Shown here: positions 47,592 to 57,500 of the stretch, in pieces
How the letters are laid out: every line of letters begins with the position of its first letter
How positions within the stretch are numbered: the first letter of the stretch is position 1
Source: Armillaria gallica
Lineage: Eukaryota > Basidiomycota > Agaricomycetes > Agaricales > Physalacriaceae
Direction: 5' to 3'
DNA: 64,000 nt
NCBI GenBank assembly: GCA_037576215.1
Contig: JBANDB010000007.1
Span: 1,023,001 to 1,087,000, forward strand
The notes under the pieces: generated by a model
The model's database searches: none
What the model was told of the DNA's origin: nothing
Seen by the model: only the letters and a program-made list of their open reading frames with translations
Translations under genes and position numbers: made by a program

Positions 47592-49580
47592 ACCTTGCAC
47601 CCCTTTGCACTCTGATTCATGGCTACGACACCTCTCAAAAGCTAATCTTCTACATCGGTACCCTTCTATCTATAATGGTCTCTCTGCTGGTTTCAACATT
47701 GGTATTCCACCAATTCAAAAGACATTCACACCTCCGAATCATGCTTCTATTGATCAATTTCGCACCCAATTCCAAAACATTGTGCATCACGAGTTCCATT
47801 GCGGACGCTATATTGGTCCCTTCAGCCAAGACGATGTCGAAAAGTTTATTGGCCCATTTCAAACCTCCCCCTTATCTCTGGTTCCTAAACCTCATACTCA
47901 CGATGAGCTCCGACTCATTCAAAACTACTCTTTCCCTCGCTCTTTTAATTTTAATCAGTTCTCAATCAACCATTTCATCTCATCAGATGACTTCCCTTGC
48001 ACATGGGGAACATTCAATGTCATGTGCCTCAAAATCTCTTTGTTACCTCCAGGTTCTCAAGGTGGCATCCGCGACGTGTCCGAGGCTTACCGGACTATTG
48101 GAACTCACCCCTCTCAATGGCCAGGAACTGTTGTACACCTCTCTGATAATGAATTTGCTATTGACCCATGTGTTGCTTTTGGCGAAACTTCCGGTTCTGG
48201 GGCTTATGGACTGGTTAGCGATGCAGGCACTGATATTTTTCGTGCTGAGGGAATTGGTCCAATCTCAAAATGGGTCGATGATCACTGTTTCCTCAGGTTA
48301 CTTCTTAAATATTTGGAAGGGTATAATAATCTACGTCTTGAGTTCCGATGTCGCATATCTCTCGAAGGTGGCCAACAGCAATCAGGAGGCCGTTTATGGT
48401 GGAAAGGTGCTCTTCTCCCAGATGGTCACTTCGAAGAGTTTGATGAAGACTGTGCCTTCCCCATTCGAGATCATTCAGGAGATTCCTCACGCGATCCCAT
48501 TGATGCCATGTTTACTTACAACTTCAAAGACATCGACACCATATCGCAAGATCTTGGTATCCCATGGAAGATCAAAAAGGACATTCCCTTTTCATCTTCG
48601 TTCCCATTCACGGGCCTTCTCTGGAATTTGCAGACTTGATCCATCTCCCTATCACCCGAAAAGAGAGAGAAATACATTGCCACTATCCACGATTGGTTGG
48701 CAACCGATGTCCACATCCTCTCTGACATTCAGTCGCTATACGGAAAGCTCTTACATACCACCCATGTTATCCCCATGGGTCGAGCTTACCTCACCAACCT
48801 CGAAAAGTTTCTTGCAGTTGCCTATGACCGTCCTTTCCTTCCACGACATGCACCAAAAGGCACCATCCCCGACCTCAACTGGTGGTTATCCCAACTATTT
48901 TCCAACCCCTCTCGTCCCATCCCAACACCATGCCCAGTCATCGATATCAATGCGTTCTCAGATGCAAGCTCCAGTGTTGGAATTGCCATCATCATTGGAA
49001 ACAGATGGCGTGCATGGCGACTTCTCCCAGGATGGAAATCCGAAAAACGAGATATACAATGGGCCGAGGGACTTGGTTTCGAATTTCTTGTACGAACGCT
49101 CCCAATGCTACGTAAGTTCGACGATTTTATCCCTCTACTACATTGAGTGTATCCTTGCTTTGTTCAGAACTCACAGAAGTCCACGTCAAACTCTATGGAG
49201 ACAACAAATCTATTGTCGAGGGCTGGTGGAATGGCCGCCACCGAAATCCCGAGGTCAACAACATTTTCCGACGGATACACAATTTCCTCAGCTCCAGCAA
49301 CCTCCATGTCCATACAAGATACGTCACTAGTGCCGTCAACCCGGCTGATGACCCCTCCAGAGGCATTTACCCTTCCGAGGCTCTGCTCCTCCCACCCATC
49401 TCCATCCCAGACGAGTTGCTCCCCTTCATCGTTAACTTCGACGATCAAATTACTCCCTCAGACCGAAAACTCAACAACCATGTCCCCTCTCCCAAGATCT
49501 GTCAAGTACGAACCCATTCCCCTGTCCCTCAGCCTGAGTTCGACTGGCTTCCAACTCTGTATTCCGAAGACTACTACTGA
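47575..49580 (+). pseudogene. Reverse transcriptase and RNase H of the tyrosine-recombinase retrotransposon
   Basis: Frame from an ATG at 47,575. The reverse transcriptase contains GRYIGPFSQDDVEKFIGPFQ, TSPLSLVPKP, ELRLIQNYSFPRSFN, GGIRDVSEAYRTIGTHPSQW and the active-site box as KWVDDHCFLR (48,268-48,297). The RNase H has NAFSDASSSVGIA, WAEGLGFEFLV, LYGDNKSIVEGWW and VNPADDPSRG, supplying the four acidic residues. A 56-bp intron (49,112-49,167, GTAAGT to TTCAG) joins LVRTLPML to LTEVHVKLYGD. A single in-frame TGA at 48,637-48,639 lies between the two domains, where CGA is likely to have stood. The frame is otherwise open from reverse transcriptase to the end. Confidence 0.9.
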
Positions 49581-50841
49581 GCCCGAGTCCCAACCTCAAC
49601 ATCAAGTTCTTCATCCATTCCCACAACAAATTCCAGACCGTTTTCAGCCTTCTACATCGCGTCCGAGAGCCTATCACACCTCCCATGCGCCTCGACCGTC
49701 TCCTTTCCGTCCTCACTGCTTGGCGTGTGAATGACTGATCAAATGGAGGCCACTTAACGGCCGCGCAAACTCTGCTCATCTCTCTGATGTAGATCTTGCT
49801 CGTATCTTCAACGTCCTTTCCTTTTCATGGGCTGACAACACCCTCGAAACCTACGGCTCCAGACTTCTGCTCTACCACGTTTTCTGTGATGCCAGAAATA
49901 TATCTGAGGATGTTCGTTGTCCTGCTAGTGCTGATGTCATTTCGAGTTTCCTCGCCACCATGGCAGGTAACTATGCCAGCGGAACTCTCTCAAATTACCT
50001 CCACGGCGTCAGAGCATGGCATGTCTTGCATGGTCTGCCATGGACCATCAATGACACCAAAACTTCTTCTCTGGTGAAGGCAGCATGCTGTCTTCAACCG
50101 CCAGATTCAAGGAGGAAGCGACGATTACCTTATACTATCGAGACGATAGTAACCTTGCTTGATCATCTAGACCTTACAGTCCCTCTCGACACCGCTGTGG
50201 CCGCATGCCTCACAACAACTTTCTATTCAGGAGCACGTCTCGGAGAGTTCACACTGACTAATTTGGGATGCTTTGACCCGCTTGTTCATTGCAAAAGATC
50301 AGATGTACGGAAGGTACAAACAGTCACGAGACCTTAGTATCCTCTGTGCCTAACTGAAGTATTTTAGGTTCGAGATCGAAACAAGTTCGAACAGACTGTA
50401 TTCTTCCTCCCGAGAACCAAGGCCAGTATCCAAGGAGAGGACGTCTTCTGGGCAGCTCAAGATGGACCTTCTAATCCCGAGACGCTCCTTAAAAATCATT
50501 TCTCCGTGAATGCACCTCCTGCGACCTCGCCTCTTTTCTCTTACATTCACAAGAAAAGGCTCTGACCTTTGACCAAGCCTGCCTTCCTCACCCGCTTACA
50601 CAAAGCATTCAAAGACGCTAAAATGGACCCTTTACAAGGTCACGGCATCCGCATCGGTGCAACACTCGAGTATCTCCTGCGCGGCATCCCTTTCGATGTC
50701 GTAAAAACGATTGGCCGCTGGAAGAGTGATGCCTTCACCCTCTATTTTCGAAAACATGCTCAAATTTTGGCTCCGTATATGCAAGCTAACCCGCAAATTC
50801 ATGAGCAATTCATTAGGTACACGATGCCTCGTGTCCGTTGA
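49480..50841 (+). pseudogene. Tyrosine recombinase of the retrotransposon
   Basis: A third frame from ATG 49,480, overlapping the RNase H end by about 100 bp. The body starts near LIKWRPL and SWADNTLETYGSRLLLYHVF (SAM-like DNA-binding part). The catalytic part has GARLGEF (first Arg, 50,230-50,250), HGIRIG (His and second Arg, from 50,641), GRWKSDAF and LYFRKHAQ with the nucleophile Tyr at 50,743-50,745. That is the R-H-R-Y set of the family. A 54-bp intron (50,314-50,367) joins KRSDVRK to VRDRNKFEQ. In-frame TGA codons at 49,732-49,734 and 50,563-50,565 break the product, both at positions where CGA would fit. The enzyme would integrate a circular cDNA intermediate. Confidence 0.9.
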
Positions 50842-50997
50842 TTTCATTGACTCATCGATCCATTGTATTTGTTCGATCTATTGTAATTGTACTACTACTT
50901 CCACCGCATTACTTCATCCTTATTGTATCTTGATTCTTCTCTCCTATCACTTGGGGATCACGCACTTTGGATGCGTCGTTCAGACTCCTGCAGCATT

Positions 50998-51101
50998 GGG
51001 GATCCATAGCACGTAACTCCCCATTTCTATGCGTTGGGCAGGAAAAAAACCCCTCGGTTTTTTCGCCCATACACCTAGTCCAATCGTGTCAAGTACGCAA
51101 A
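50998..51101 (+). repeat. Split direct repeat B1
   Basis: 104 bp from GGGGATCC to GTACGCAAA, repeated as B2 at 52,707-52,810. It contains an imperfect inverted repeat around AAAAAAACCCCTCGG / TTTTTTCG that could form a hairpin. Confidence 0.9.
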
Positions 51102-51219
51102 TTGACGTTCTGAGAGTATGTGAGGTACGAGCGAAGTCTCAGAATAGGGTTTGCGTACGAGTTAGCACGTGATGATTCTTGATTTCTCTCTTAGCTCTCA
51201 CTTCGCTGAGAGGAAACAC

Positions 51220-51505
51220 TGTTGCGATCTGGTGTTGCTCGGCCAGTTCGGACCGACGGGAAGTCCTAGGTACATACGTACATACAGTAGCCACGTCATT
51301 ATGTACCTTGCCAGCTGTATTGTTCCTTAACCCGTATCGCATTGTCGTCTCCGTGGATCTGTGTCTGTGTCTGAGGCCCGGTGAGGGCTTAGTACTCATC
51401 TAGGAGCTCGGAATCCGATGTCTCTCAACCTTCTTCTCCTTCTCTGTCGCTATTATGCTGCTTCTTCAGCTTGCCCCATGGCATAGCCTTCCATTTCCTT
51501 CAACA
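51220..51505 (+). repeat. Left LTR of the nested copia-type element
   Basis: 286 bp, TG...CA, direct repeat of 52,307-52,592 with two transitions between them. Confidence 0.93.
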
Positions 51506-51517
51506 GGTTATGGGCCC
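51506..51517 (+). promoter_or_regulatory. Primer-binding site, initiator-Met half-tRNA type
   Basis: GGTTATGGGCCC abuts the left LTR and is complementary to GGGCCCATAACC of initiator Met tRNA. That places the element with the Ty1/copia superfamily. Confidence 0.8.
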
Positions 51518-52298
51518 CGGTAGTCCACTGTGCCCTGGCTTATTCCCTCATCTTTCTTCATTATCCAACACCACCATCCATCATCTTATGGGTTCATCAG
51601 CATTATCTTATCATCCCTCCTGCTATCAAATCAGCATCATTACTCCCTCGTCATACATCATTTCCCCGCTTTTCCGCAGTTGTTTGAGGTCAAGATTCTC
51701 CGGCTTTGTCCCGCTATCATCACAGCATCTCGGTATCACCATCCCTTCATTCCGCTGGTCCATCATACCTTTTACGGTCACCATGATGGGTTCTGTCCCG
51801 GTTTCCATGCCCCTAGCTCTGTCTAGCTGGCTACGTACCAGACCACTTCATGCCTCCGTGCATACCTCTTCCTGTTGGGGTGCCATTGCCACCGTTGGCT
51901 AATCGTTATCACTACTCGACCGTCCACCAATCGTTGGCCCATGTTGTGCCTAGTGCCACCTTTGCCCGCTGTGATAATCAATGCTTCAATGCTTGGTTTC
52001 TCACTCTTCAACTCCCTTGTGTGGGAACTATCATTTGGGTGGGAGTATTCATTTGGGTGGGAGTTTCGAGTGGGTGGGAGATGCTCCATATTATTGAGTT
52101 GGTTGTTTCCTCTTGGTCGGAGATTGATGTTTTTTGGTTTCTTTATTTGTGAGGTCTCTTTCTTCTTTTCTTCTTTTCGGCTTTGGGATCCTTTTACCTC
52201 CTTTTATTCGGTGGGAGCTTTTACATCATCCTTTTATTTCTCATCGACGGGAGGTCTCGTTTCTTTCTTTCTATCCCTTTGTCCTCCAGACCTCACAT

Positions 52299-52306
52299 GG
52301 TGGGAG
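52299..52306 (+). promoter_or_regulatory. Polypurine tract
   Basis: GGTGGGAG immediately precedes the right LTR. Similar TTGGGTGGGAG motifs recur upstream in the interior at about 52,036-52,080. Confidence 0.75.
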
Positions 52307-52592
52307 TGTTGCGATCTGGTGTTGCTCGGCCAGTTCGGACTGACGGGAAGTCCTAGGTACATACGTACATACAGTAGCCACGTCATTATGTACCTTGCCA
52401 GCTGTATTGTTCCTTAACCCGTATCGCATTGTCGTCTCCGTGGATCTGTGTCTGTGTCTGAGGCCCGGTGAAGGCTTAGTACTCATCTAGGAGCTCGGAA
52501 TCCGATGTCTCTCAACCTTCTTCTCCTTCTCTGTCGCTATTATGCTGCTTCTTCAGCTTGCCCCATGGCATAGCCTTCCATTTCCTTCAACA
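52307..52592 (+). repeat. Right LTR of the nested copia-type element
   Basis: 286 bp, direct repeat of the left LTR, followed by the target duplication AACAC. Confidence 0.93.
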
Positions 52593-52706
52593 AACACAGC
52601 CGAGCTGAGCTTTGTCAACAACAAGGCTCTGTCAAACATCAAGTATACATTAAACGCGACCCACCCACCCTCTCCAAGTCTACTTTGTCCGACGTACATA
52701 GACGTG

Positions 52707-52810
52707 GGGGATCCATAGCACGTAACTCCCCATTTCTATGCGTTGGGCAGGAAAAAAACCCCTCGGTTTTTTCGCCCATACACCTAGTCCAATCGTGTCG
52801 AGTACGCAAA
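52707..52810 (+). repeat. Split direct repeat B2
   Basis: 104 bp matching B1 with about one difference. Its last base marks the right end of the retrotransposon, after which the G1 sequence resumes with CGCCTCCTCC. Confidence 0.9.
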
Positions 52811-53050
52811 CGCCTCCTCCGGAGTTTCACCCCGCTGTTACTCATCTTCACCTCGTCTATCTACTTGCCCATTGTATCTTCCGTCCGTGGTTTTCAATGC
52901 TGCGGCCTTTACTCGAATAAAATCGCGTGATTACGCGGTTTGCTCCCCTCCGCCGCCTGTTATACCAATGTTCGACACCTTTGACTATCGCTGGGATCCA
53001 GCACGACACGTCGCCTGGTAATGTGAACCCGACGCAGGATATCCCGGCGT
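52811..53050 (-). repeat. Displaced 5' part of the module IV G1 copy
   Basis: Continues the G1 copy interrupted at 45,686. The stretch with CTCGTCTATCTACTTGCCCA aligns with 62,430-62,560, where the two flanks of the insertion lie together in one uninterrupted copy. Confidence 0.65.
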
Positions 53051-53899
53051 CACGCGCCATCTGTAAGTCTAAACAAGACCCAATGTCTAAAGCCGAGTTC
53101 TCACTTCTGCTGCACTCCAGAGTCCAGAATGTTGAAGATTGATTATCACCCGTTTTTAAGTTCTAAGGATGACCCATATATGCAGAATGCAAATATTTTG
53201 GTTAGAGCTCGGTACGTTTTTGTGTTTTTACATATTGTCAGTCAGGCTTACAGTCGCTAAGATTACAGCACCCATGTACTACCTTGGTATTATAATTGTT
53301 GTAACCGTGTCCAGACGCGGCACGCATGTTTCGCGTCCCAAAATTCTGCATTTCACATGGTCCCAAAGCGTATTTGCCGCGAAATTGGGGTTGATATATC
53401 AACGAGTTTTGAAGTCATACCCATGGAGAAATTCACCTGAAAGTTGGAATCCTCTTCAGTGTGTATACGTCCCCTTTCCCCACTCCAGGCTCACGTGAAT
53501 CCTTGAAAAACGAGGTATACTTGCGCTCTCTTTTCATCGTCCTGCTCATTCCCACTTTTTTTCCCTTGTTGGCCCTCTTCTCTTTCCCTCATCTTCGCTC
53601 TGCGCATCGATCAATATGTCTAGGGTGTTTCCCGTCGTGGTACATCTCATCATTGACTTTGTCGAGGTCAATGGTTTTGGTCCCATGACCGTTGTCACTT
53701 TTTTGTCTTTCATTTTTTGACCTTAACAACGACGACGCCGTCAAACACATCGTCGAATGCCAATACCAATGAAGGCCTGTAACCATACCAACATGTGCGT
53801 TGTATCCTTTTTAGTGTCTTGACCTAAACTAACGTGTTGTTAAGAATTGTAGGGCTCTGTACGTAGTACCAAGAGAACCCCGGTTGCTACACGGCTATG
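53051..53899. other. Stretch without recognisable gene
   Basis: Open frames of 75-109 codons occur on the plus strand near 53,169-53,688. They show no domain, no relative in the window and no clear start context. A pyrimidine-rich tract lies near 53,540-53,600. Confidence 0.4.
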
Positions 53900-54560
53900 G
53901 CTGACACTGTTAAGCACACTTCCAGCACTCAGTCTCACGATCTCTCGTTCCATTCTGAGCAGTCCCTGCACCCTCGCAAAGATGATAAAGAGATCAACAG
54001 TACTGCGACAATGAGCGAAAGGCTACCGAGCACAATGTACAGGCTGTACATGTTCGCTTTCTGATACCTTTACTATTCAGCTTTACTGCGTGGGCCACGC
54101 CCAAGTTCTTTCTTTCACTTGGTATTACCTCACCGCTAACCTAGGCAGGCCTTCATGCGCACCTTGGGATTCGGTATTGAAGTTGGGCTAAAATAGTGTA
54201 CGCATGCTGGAGTCGTTTCGACTCCGTAAGCATCACTCAATGAAGGTCAGTCTTTGTTTGTTCGCTTTTCTGACATGTTTTCTTTCCACTTACGGCAAAT
54301 CACCTTACTGTTACCTTTCCTTGACAATAGATTCGCTATCGAAGGATTTATTCGGCGCATTCAATGACCACCGCAAGTTTCCTTCTAGTAGTATATGAGT
54401 GGGATTGGCACACGATTGCGCTGGGCATGCTGTATTGTCTTTCTGCAAGCTGATGTGTTGTGGGTAGGATATCATAATAACGACTAAGGCCATGAGATGG
54501 AACCAGTACACTGCGATGACGTCCCGGAATCATGTTCATAATGTATTATGAACATCATTT
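53900..54560 (+). repeat. Segment S of module IV, right part only
   Basis: 54,090-54,490 aligns with 32,065-32,480, sharing the sequence around GGTATTGAA, the intron-like TTTCTTTCC region and the GGGTAGGAT block. It directly precedes the 3' end of the HET pseudogene, as in modules I and II. Confidence 0.5.
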
Positions 54561-54575
54561 TGACATTTATTCACA

Positions 54576-56333
54576 TCAAGCAAGAAAGGTATTATAAGCC
54601 TCTCTAGCAATGCCCCGTGACACCAATGAATCCATGTCCTCCTCGTACATTTCGAACACTGACAACTTCTTTAGCCTCTGATCTGACAGTCTCCACCCAA
54701 CTACCCAGCATATTGTGCTCTTATTAAAGGATACATCGCCTAGCAAAGTGTATGAGCCATCCGGTATTGGGTACTGATGACGAGCGACAATTTTTGAATA
54801 CTTGCTCTGTCCCAGTACAGTCTTTGACAACAAGCTCTCCCTGTCGCTTCTGCCCCTGTGAGTCTCTCTTAGACAATCCTCGCACAAGGGCTATTTCAAT
54901 ACTGTATGCATGGTAGTGTGAATCAATATCTATTCTGGCATGTGGATACAAGAAAAATATGAATGGATATTCTGTTGGAAGCTTCTCAGACATGACCTGG
55001 CTCCATGATGGCCACCAAAATCTGTTTCCATTCCCAGGTTCAGGATACATGAAGAGCAAATTCCCCTGAGATTCATGCCCAGCTGCATTCACCAGTGGTA
55101 TCCATGCATCCTCCTCAGACTGCTCTTCATAGTATGCTGGTATAGACATTGAATGCAGCAGATATGCCATCCCTGCAACTTTATCCATAGGGTTTGTCGA
55201 CACCCGCTTCTGCATCTCTGACAGCACCTTATACAGTGCAAGGGTTGTATATCGCAGTGATGAGAGTTTCTTCTCAAACTTTGCCTGTAGCTCTTCATTG
55301 CCAGTGTTCCCACCAATGATTGGATCCTGACTGATCTCCTGCAGTGTCCATGCATGCTTGAACCAACACCGGTCATTCCCAAAGTCATCAGCATTGGAAC
55401 TTAGAGGCCGTCCCAGCCCACTCAAATAGCACACCACTCTGTCAGCATCTTTATACACATTTCCAATGGTGGGTACATCCACTTTCCACTCTTCCTCATG
55501 CAGATCCTCTCCAATCCCCCCCTTTTGTCTCAGGCAGAGCACATCAAGCCACACATATTCCTCTCCCAGATTGAGCATCTTAATCCAGATGAGATCCAGG
55601 CTGGTGTCTTTAGGGATTGGTACGGGCCATTCATATCCATTAATGGGTGTTAGCACATCCTCCTGATCTTTTTCATTCATTCATGCATGGGAAATTGCCC
55701 ACAGGCATTGTTGGCACTCTTGGCGGGTGACCGGCCATGACACCACTCGGTTGCTACACAGATCCCAGATATGCTGAGGGGGCACACCTGAATAAAGGAT
55801 TTTGTCTTCAACAAGCACATCTTGCAGCATCTTTTGGTGCCACGCTTCATGATTGGATAGTTCATCCACTAGTATGGTGGCCAACTTTTTATTGAACTTG
55901 AAGTGGTTCCAAAATGGGCAGAGATGTGCATATGCAGTGCTGAAGTCATAGTTTTTCGAGACACAGTCCTCAAGAACAGAGTATACCCCCTCTGTCAGCT
56001 GATTGTATGGTGTACCAAGGGTGGTGTTGAATTCTCCAAAAGTCCCATAATGCCAAGGTCAGTGCAGAGAGTGTCAGCGAGAGCAGATGGTATAGCAGGC
56101 ATCCTGCCAGTGTAGGACTGTTGGTTCAGCACTGGAATGGATGCAATTGGGCCAGTCCCAGTGGGAGCGGAGAGGATGACCTCTGGGAAATCCTTATACT
56201 TGAGGTGACCATATGCCAAGTGTTTCCCTCTCCCCTATACACTACATTATTCACTGCTCTGCTTTTCATGTTTTTATGTGCTTACCACTTCACAGTCCAC
56301 CCCGTAATGGCCAAGCCATTCTTCCAAATCCAT
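54576..56333 (-). pseudogene. HET-like paralog of module IV, decayed
   Basis: The third minus-strand member of the family. Exon 1 begins MDLEEWL at 56,333 with the GTAAGC donor kept, and exon 2 resumes YKDFPEVILSAPTGTG. Lesions are a frameshift after GIMGLLE (near 56,037), a TGA in place of the Trp codon in ISHAW (55,680-55,678), and a frameshift near 54,790 before the YPIPDGSYTLLGD block. The HET-like core between them remains readable: WPVPIPKDTSLDLIWIKMLN, YVWLDVLCLRQ, RVVCYLSGLG and DRCWFKHAWTLQEIS. The sequence is poor in CpG compared with the intact copy, and the Trp-to-stop change fits C-to-T decay on the opposite strand. No function expected. Confidence 0.9.
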
Positions 56334-57500
56334 TTTGCATATTCTTAGTCAAAGCCAGAATAAGGACATGAAATATTGAAAGTAGTACAAGCACACATAC
56401 TATTGCAAGTTCAGGGAGGTCAAAGGGGTGCAGTACCAAGATGTGTCTGCAATGAGGCTGTACTACCCCAAAGGATTAGATGCCATGTCCCATGAAGCGA
56501 ATGAAGACTGGGCTGATGCCATCCTGCCACCCACAGAAATCCTACAGCAAGATGCCCAGGAATTCAATTCCAGCCTGCCTAAAGACGTGTTGATGAGGGC
56601 TTGAGATGGGCACGTAAGTACTCACAGAAATAGTAACTTGTATGATTTTGAGATGCACCTTTCCCTAAGTGTTGACAAACTCAGACACAGTCGGGTATCT
56701 AATTTCCAGTGTGACACAGCATGCTACCACAGACTAAGAATTACACTGGGCCTCCAGTGAGTCTTCTCATGTTTCATCGAACCGGCATTTGTCGAATGTG
56801 TGTTCCCTGTGGTATGTCATCTATTTTCAGTGTTGTGATTCGTATGTTGTAATGCCTGAGATAGCGCTCAGGGTTTGGATTTGCTGGATCTTGTGATGAA
56901 AAGGTCTCTATCATCGCTGTTGGTGTATTAAGCAGTGTTGGTATTCAATATAGCAGATGGACACTGAAGGTGCTCCTGGCACCCTGTGATATGACAATGT
57001 CCAAAAGGTTACAAAGACTGTCAGTTCTTTCGTTAGACCATTCTGCAATGTTGGATCTAGGCCAGTGACTAGATGACTTCTTAAAGAAGGATCAGTTCTG
57101 GTACACACCAGTGCCAGAGTAGAAGCTACAGAATACTCAGGACAGGACACATGGGCAAGAATCGAATGACCTACTTTACATTGTTGACCCAAAACAAAAC
57201 CAAAGTGCTTGTTGATATCAGGCAACTGTCGTAACATCAATATGTCAACCTTCATTGAGACCAAGTCATTCTAACCAAGTGTTATCAATGGTGTCCAATG
57301 CGGGTGCAAGGAAAATGCTATGAACAGACATTCCTGTAAAGGCTGAACCCAAATGCCAGTTCCAAGATCTGCGATGGTGGCAGAATCATCTTCCTGTGCT
57401 TTAAAATAGAATGGTCGCATAGGTTGTGATTCCCAGAGAAGCGAGCATGTCTGAATGGATCCCTTGTCCCAGCTTGGCGGTCACCATCTCAATGGCAGAA
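56334..57500. other. CpG-poor stretch without recognisable gene
   Basis: The first ~110 bp are shared with the 5' flanks of the other HET paralogs. The rest contains no frame with a recognisable domain. A minus-strand frame at 56,911-57,264 (117 codons) has no relative in the window. Confidence 0.4.

Larger units (their letters stand above)
51220..52592 (+). mobile_element. Short copia-type non-autonomous LTR element, nested
   Basis: Two 286-bp LTRs (51,220-51,505 and 52,307-52,592), each starting TGTTGCG and ending TTCAACA, flank an 801-bp interior. They differ at two positions by my hand comparison. The 5-bp target duplication AACAC lies at 51,215-51,219 and 52,593-52,597. GGTTATGGGCCC immediately follows the left LTR and is complementary to the anticodon region of initiator Met tRNA, the half-tRNA primer used by copia elements. 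A purine tract GGTGGGAG precedes the right LTR. No protein-coding capacity is evident, so it must be mobilised in trans. Confidence 0.93.
51102..52659 (+). repeat. Split direct repeat A2, interrupted
   Basis: Starts directly after B1 and matches A1. It is split after AACAC (51,215-51,219) by the LTR element at 51,220-52,592 plus a 5-bp duplication, then completes from 52,598 to 52,659. A 47-bp spacer separates it from B2. Confidence 0.9.
45687..52810 (+). mobile_element. Ngaro/PAT-type tyrosine-recombinase retrotransposon
   Basis: Split direct repeats in the order A1 (45,687-45,866), coding region, B1 (50,998-51,101), A2 (51,102-51,219 continuing at 52,598-52,659) and B2 (52,707-52,810). This arrangement is diagnostic of Ngaro/PAT-like elements, which integrate through a tyrosine recombinase rather than a DDE integrase. 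Coding order is Gag, reverse transcriptase plus RNase H, tyrosine recombinase. No methyltransferase domain is visible, which favours Ngaro over DIRS/PAT. There is no target duplication at the ends. A1 and A2 look identical, as do most of B1 and B2, which points to a recent insertion. A 1,373-bp LTR element is nested in A2. Three premature TGA codons make this copy non-autonomous as it stands. Confidence 0.93.

Noticed and set aside
47342..49330. 662-codon plus-strand open frame, the longest in the retrotransposon
   Set aside because: It overlaps the reverse transcriptase in another frame and has no domain; the catalytic motifs are in the neighbouring frame.
51875..52417. 180-codon frame in the nested LTR element
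   Set aside because: It runs from the non-coding interior into the right LTR and has low-complexity content and no domain.
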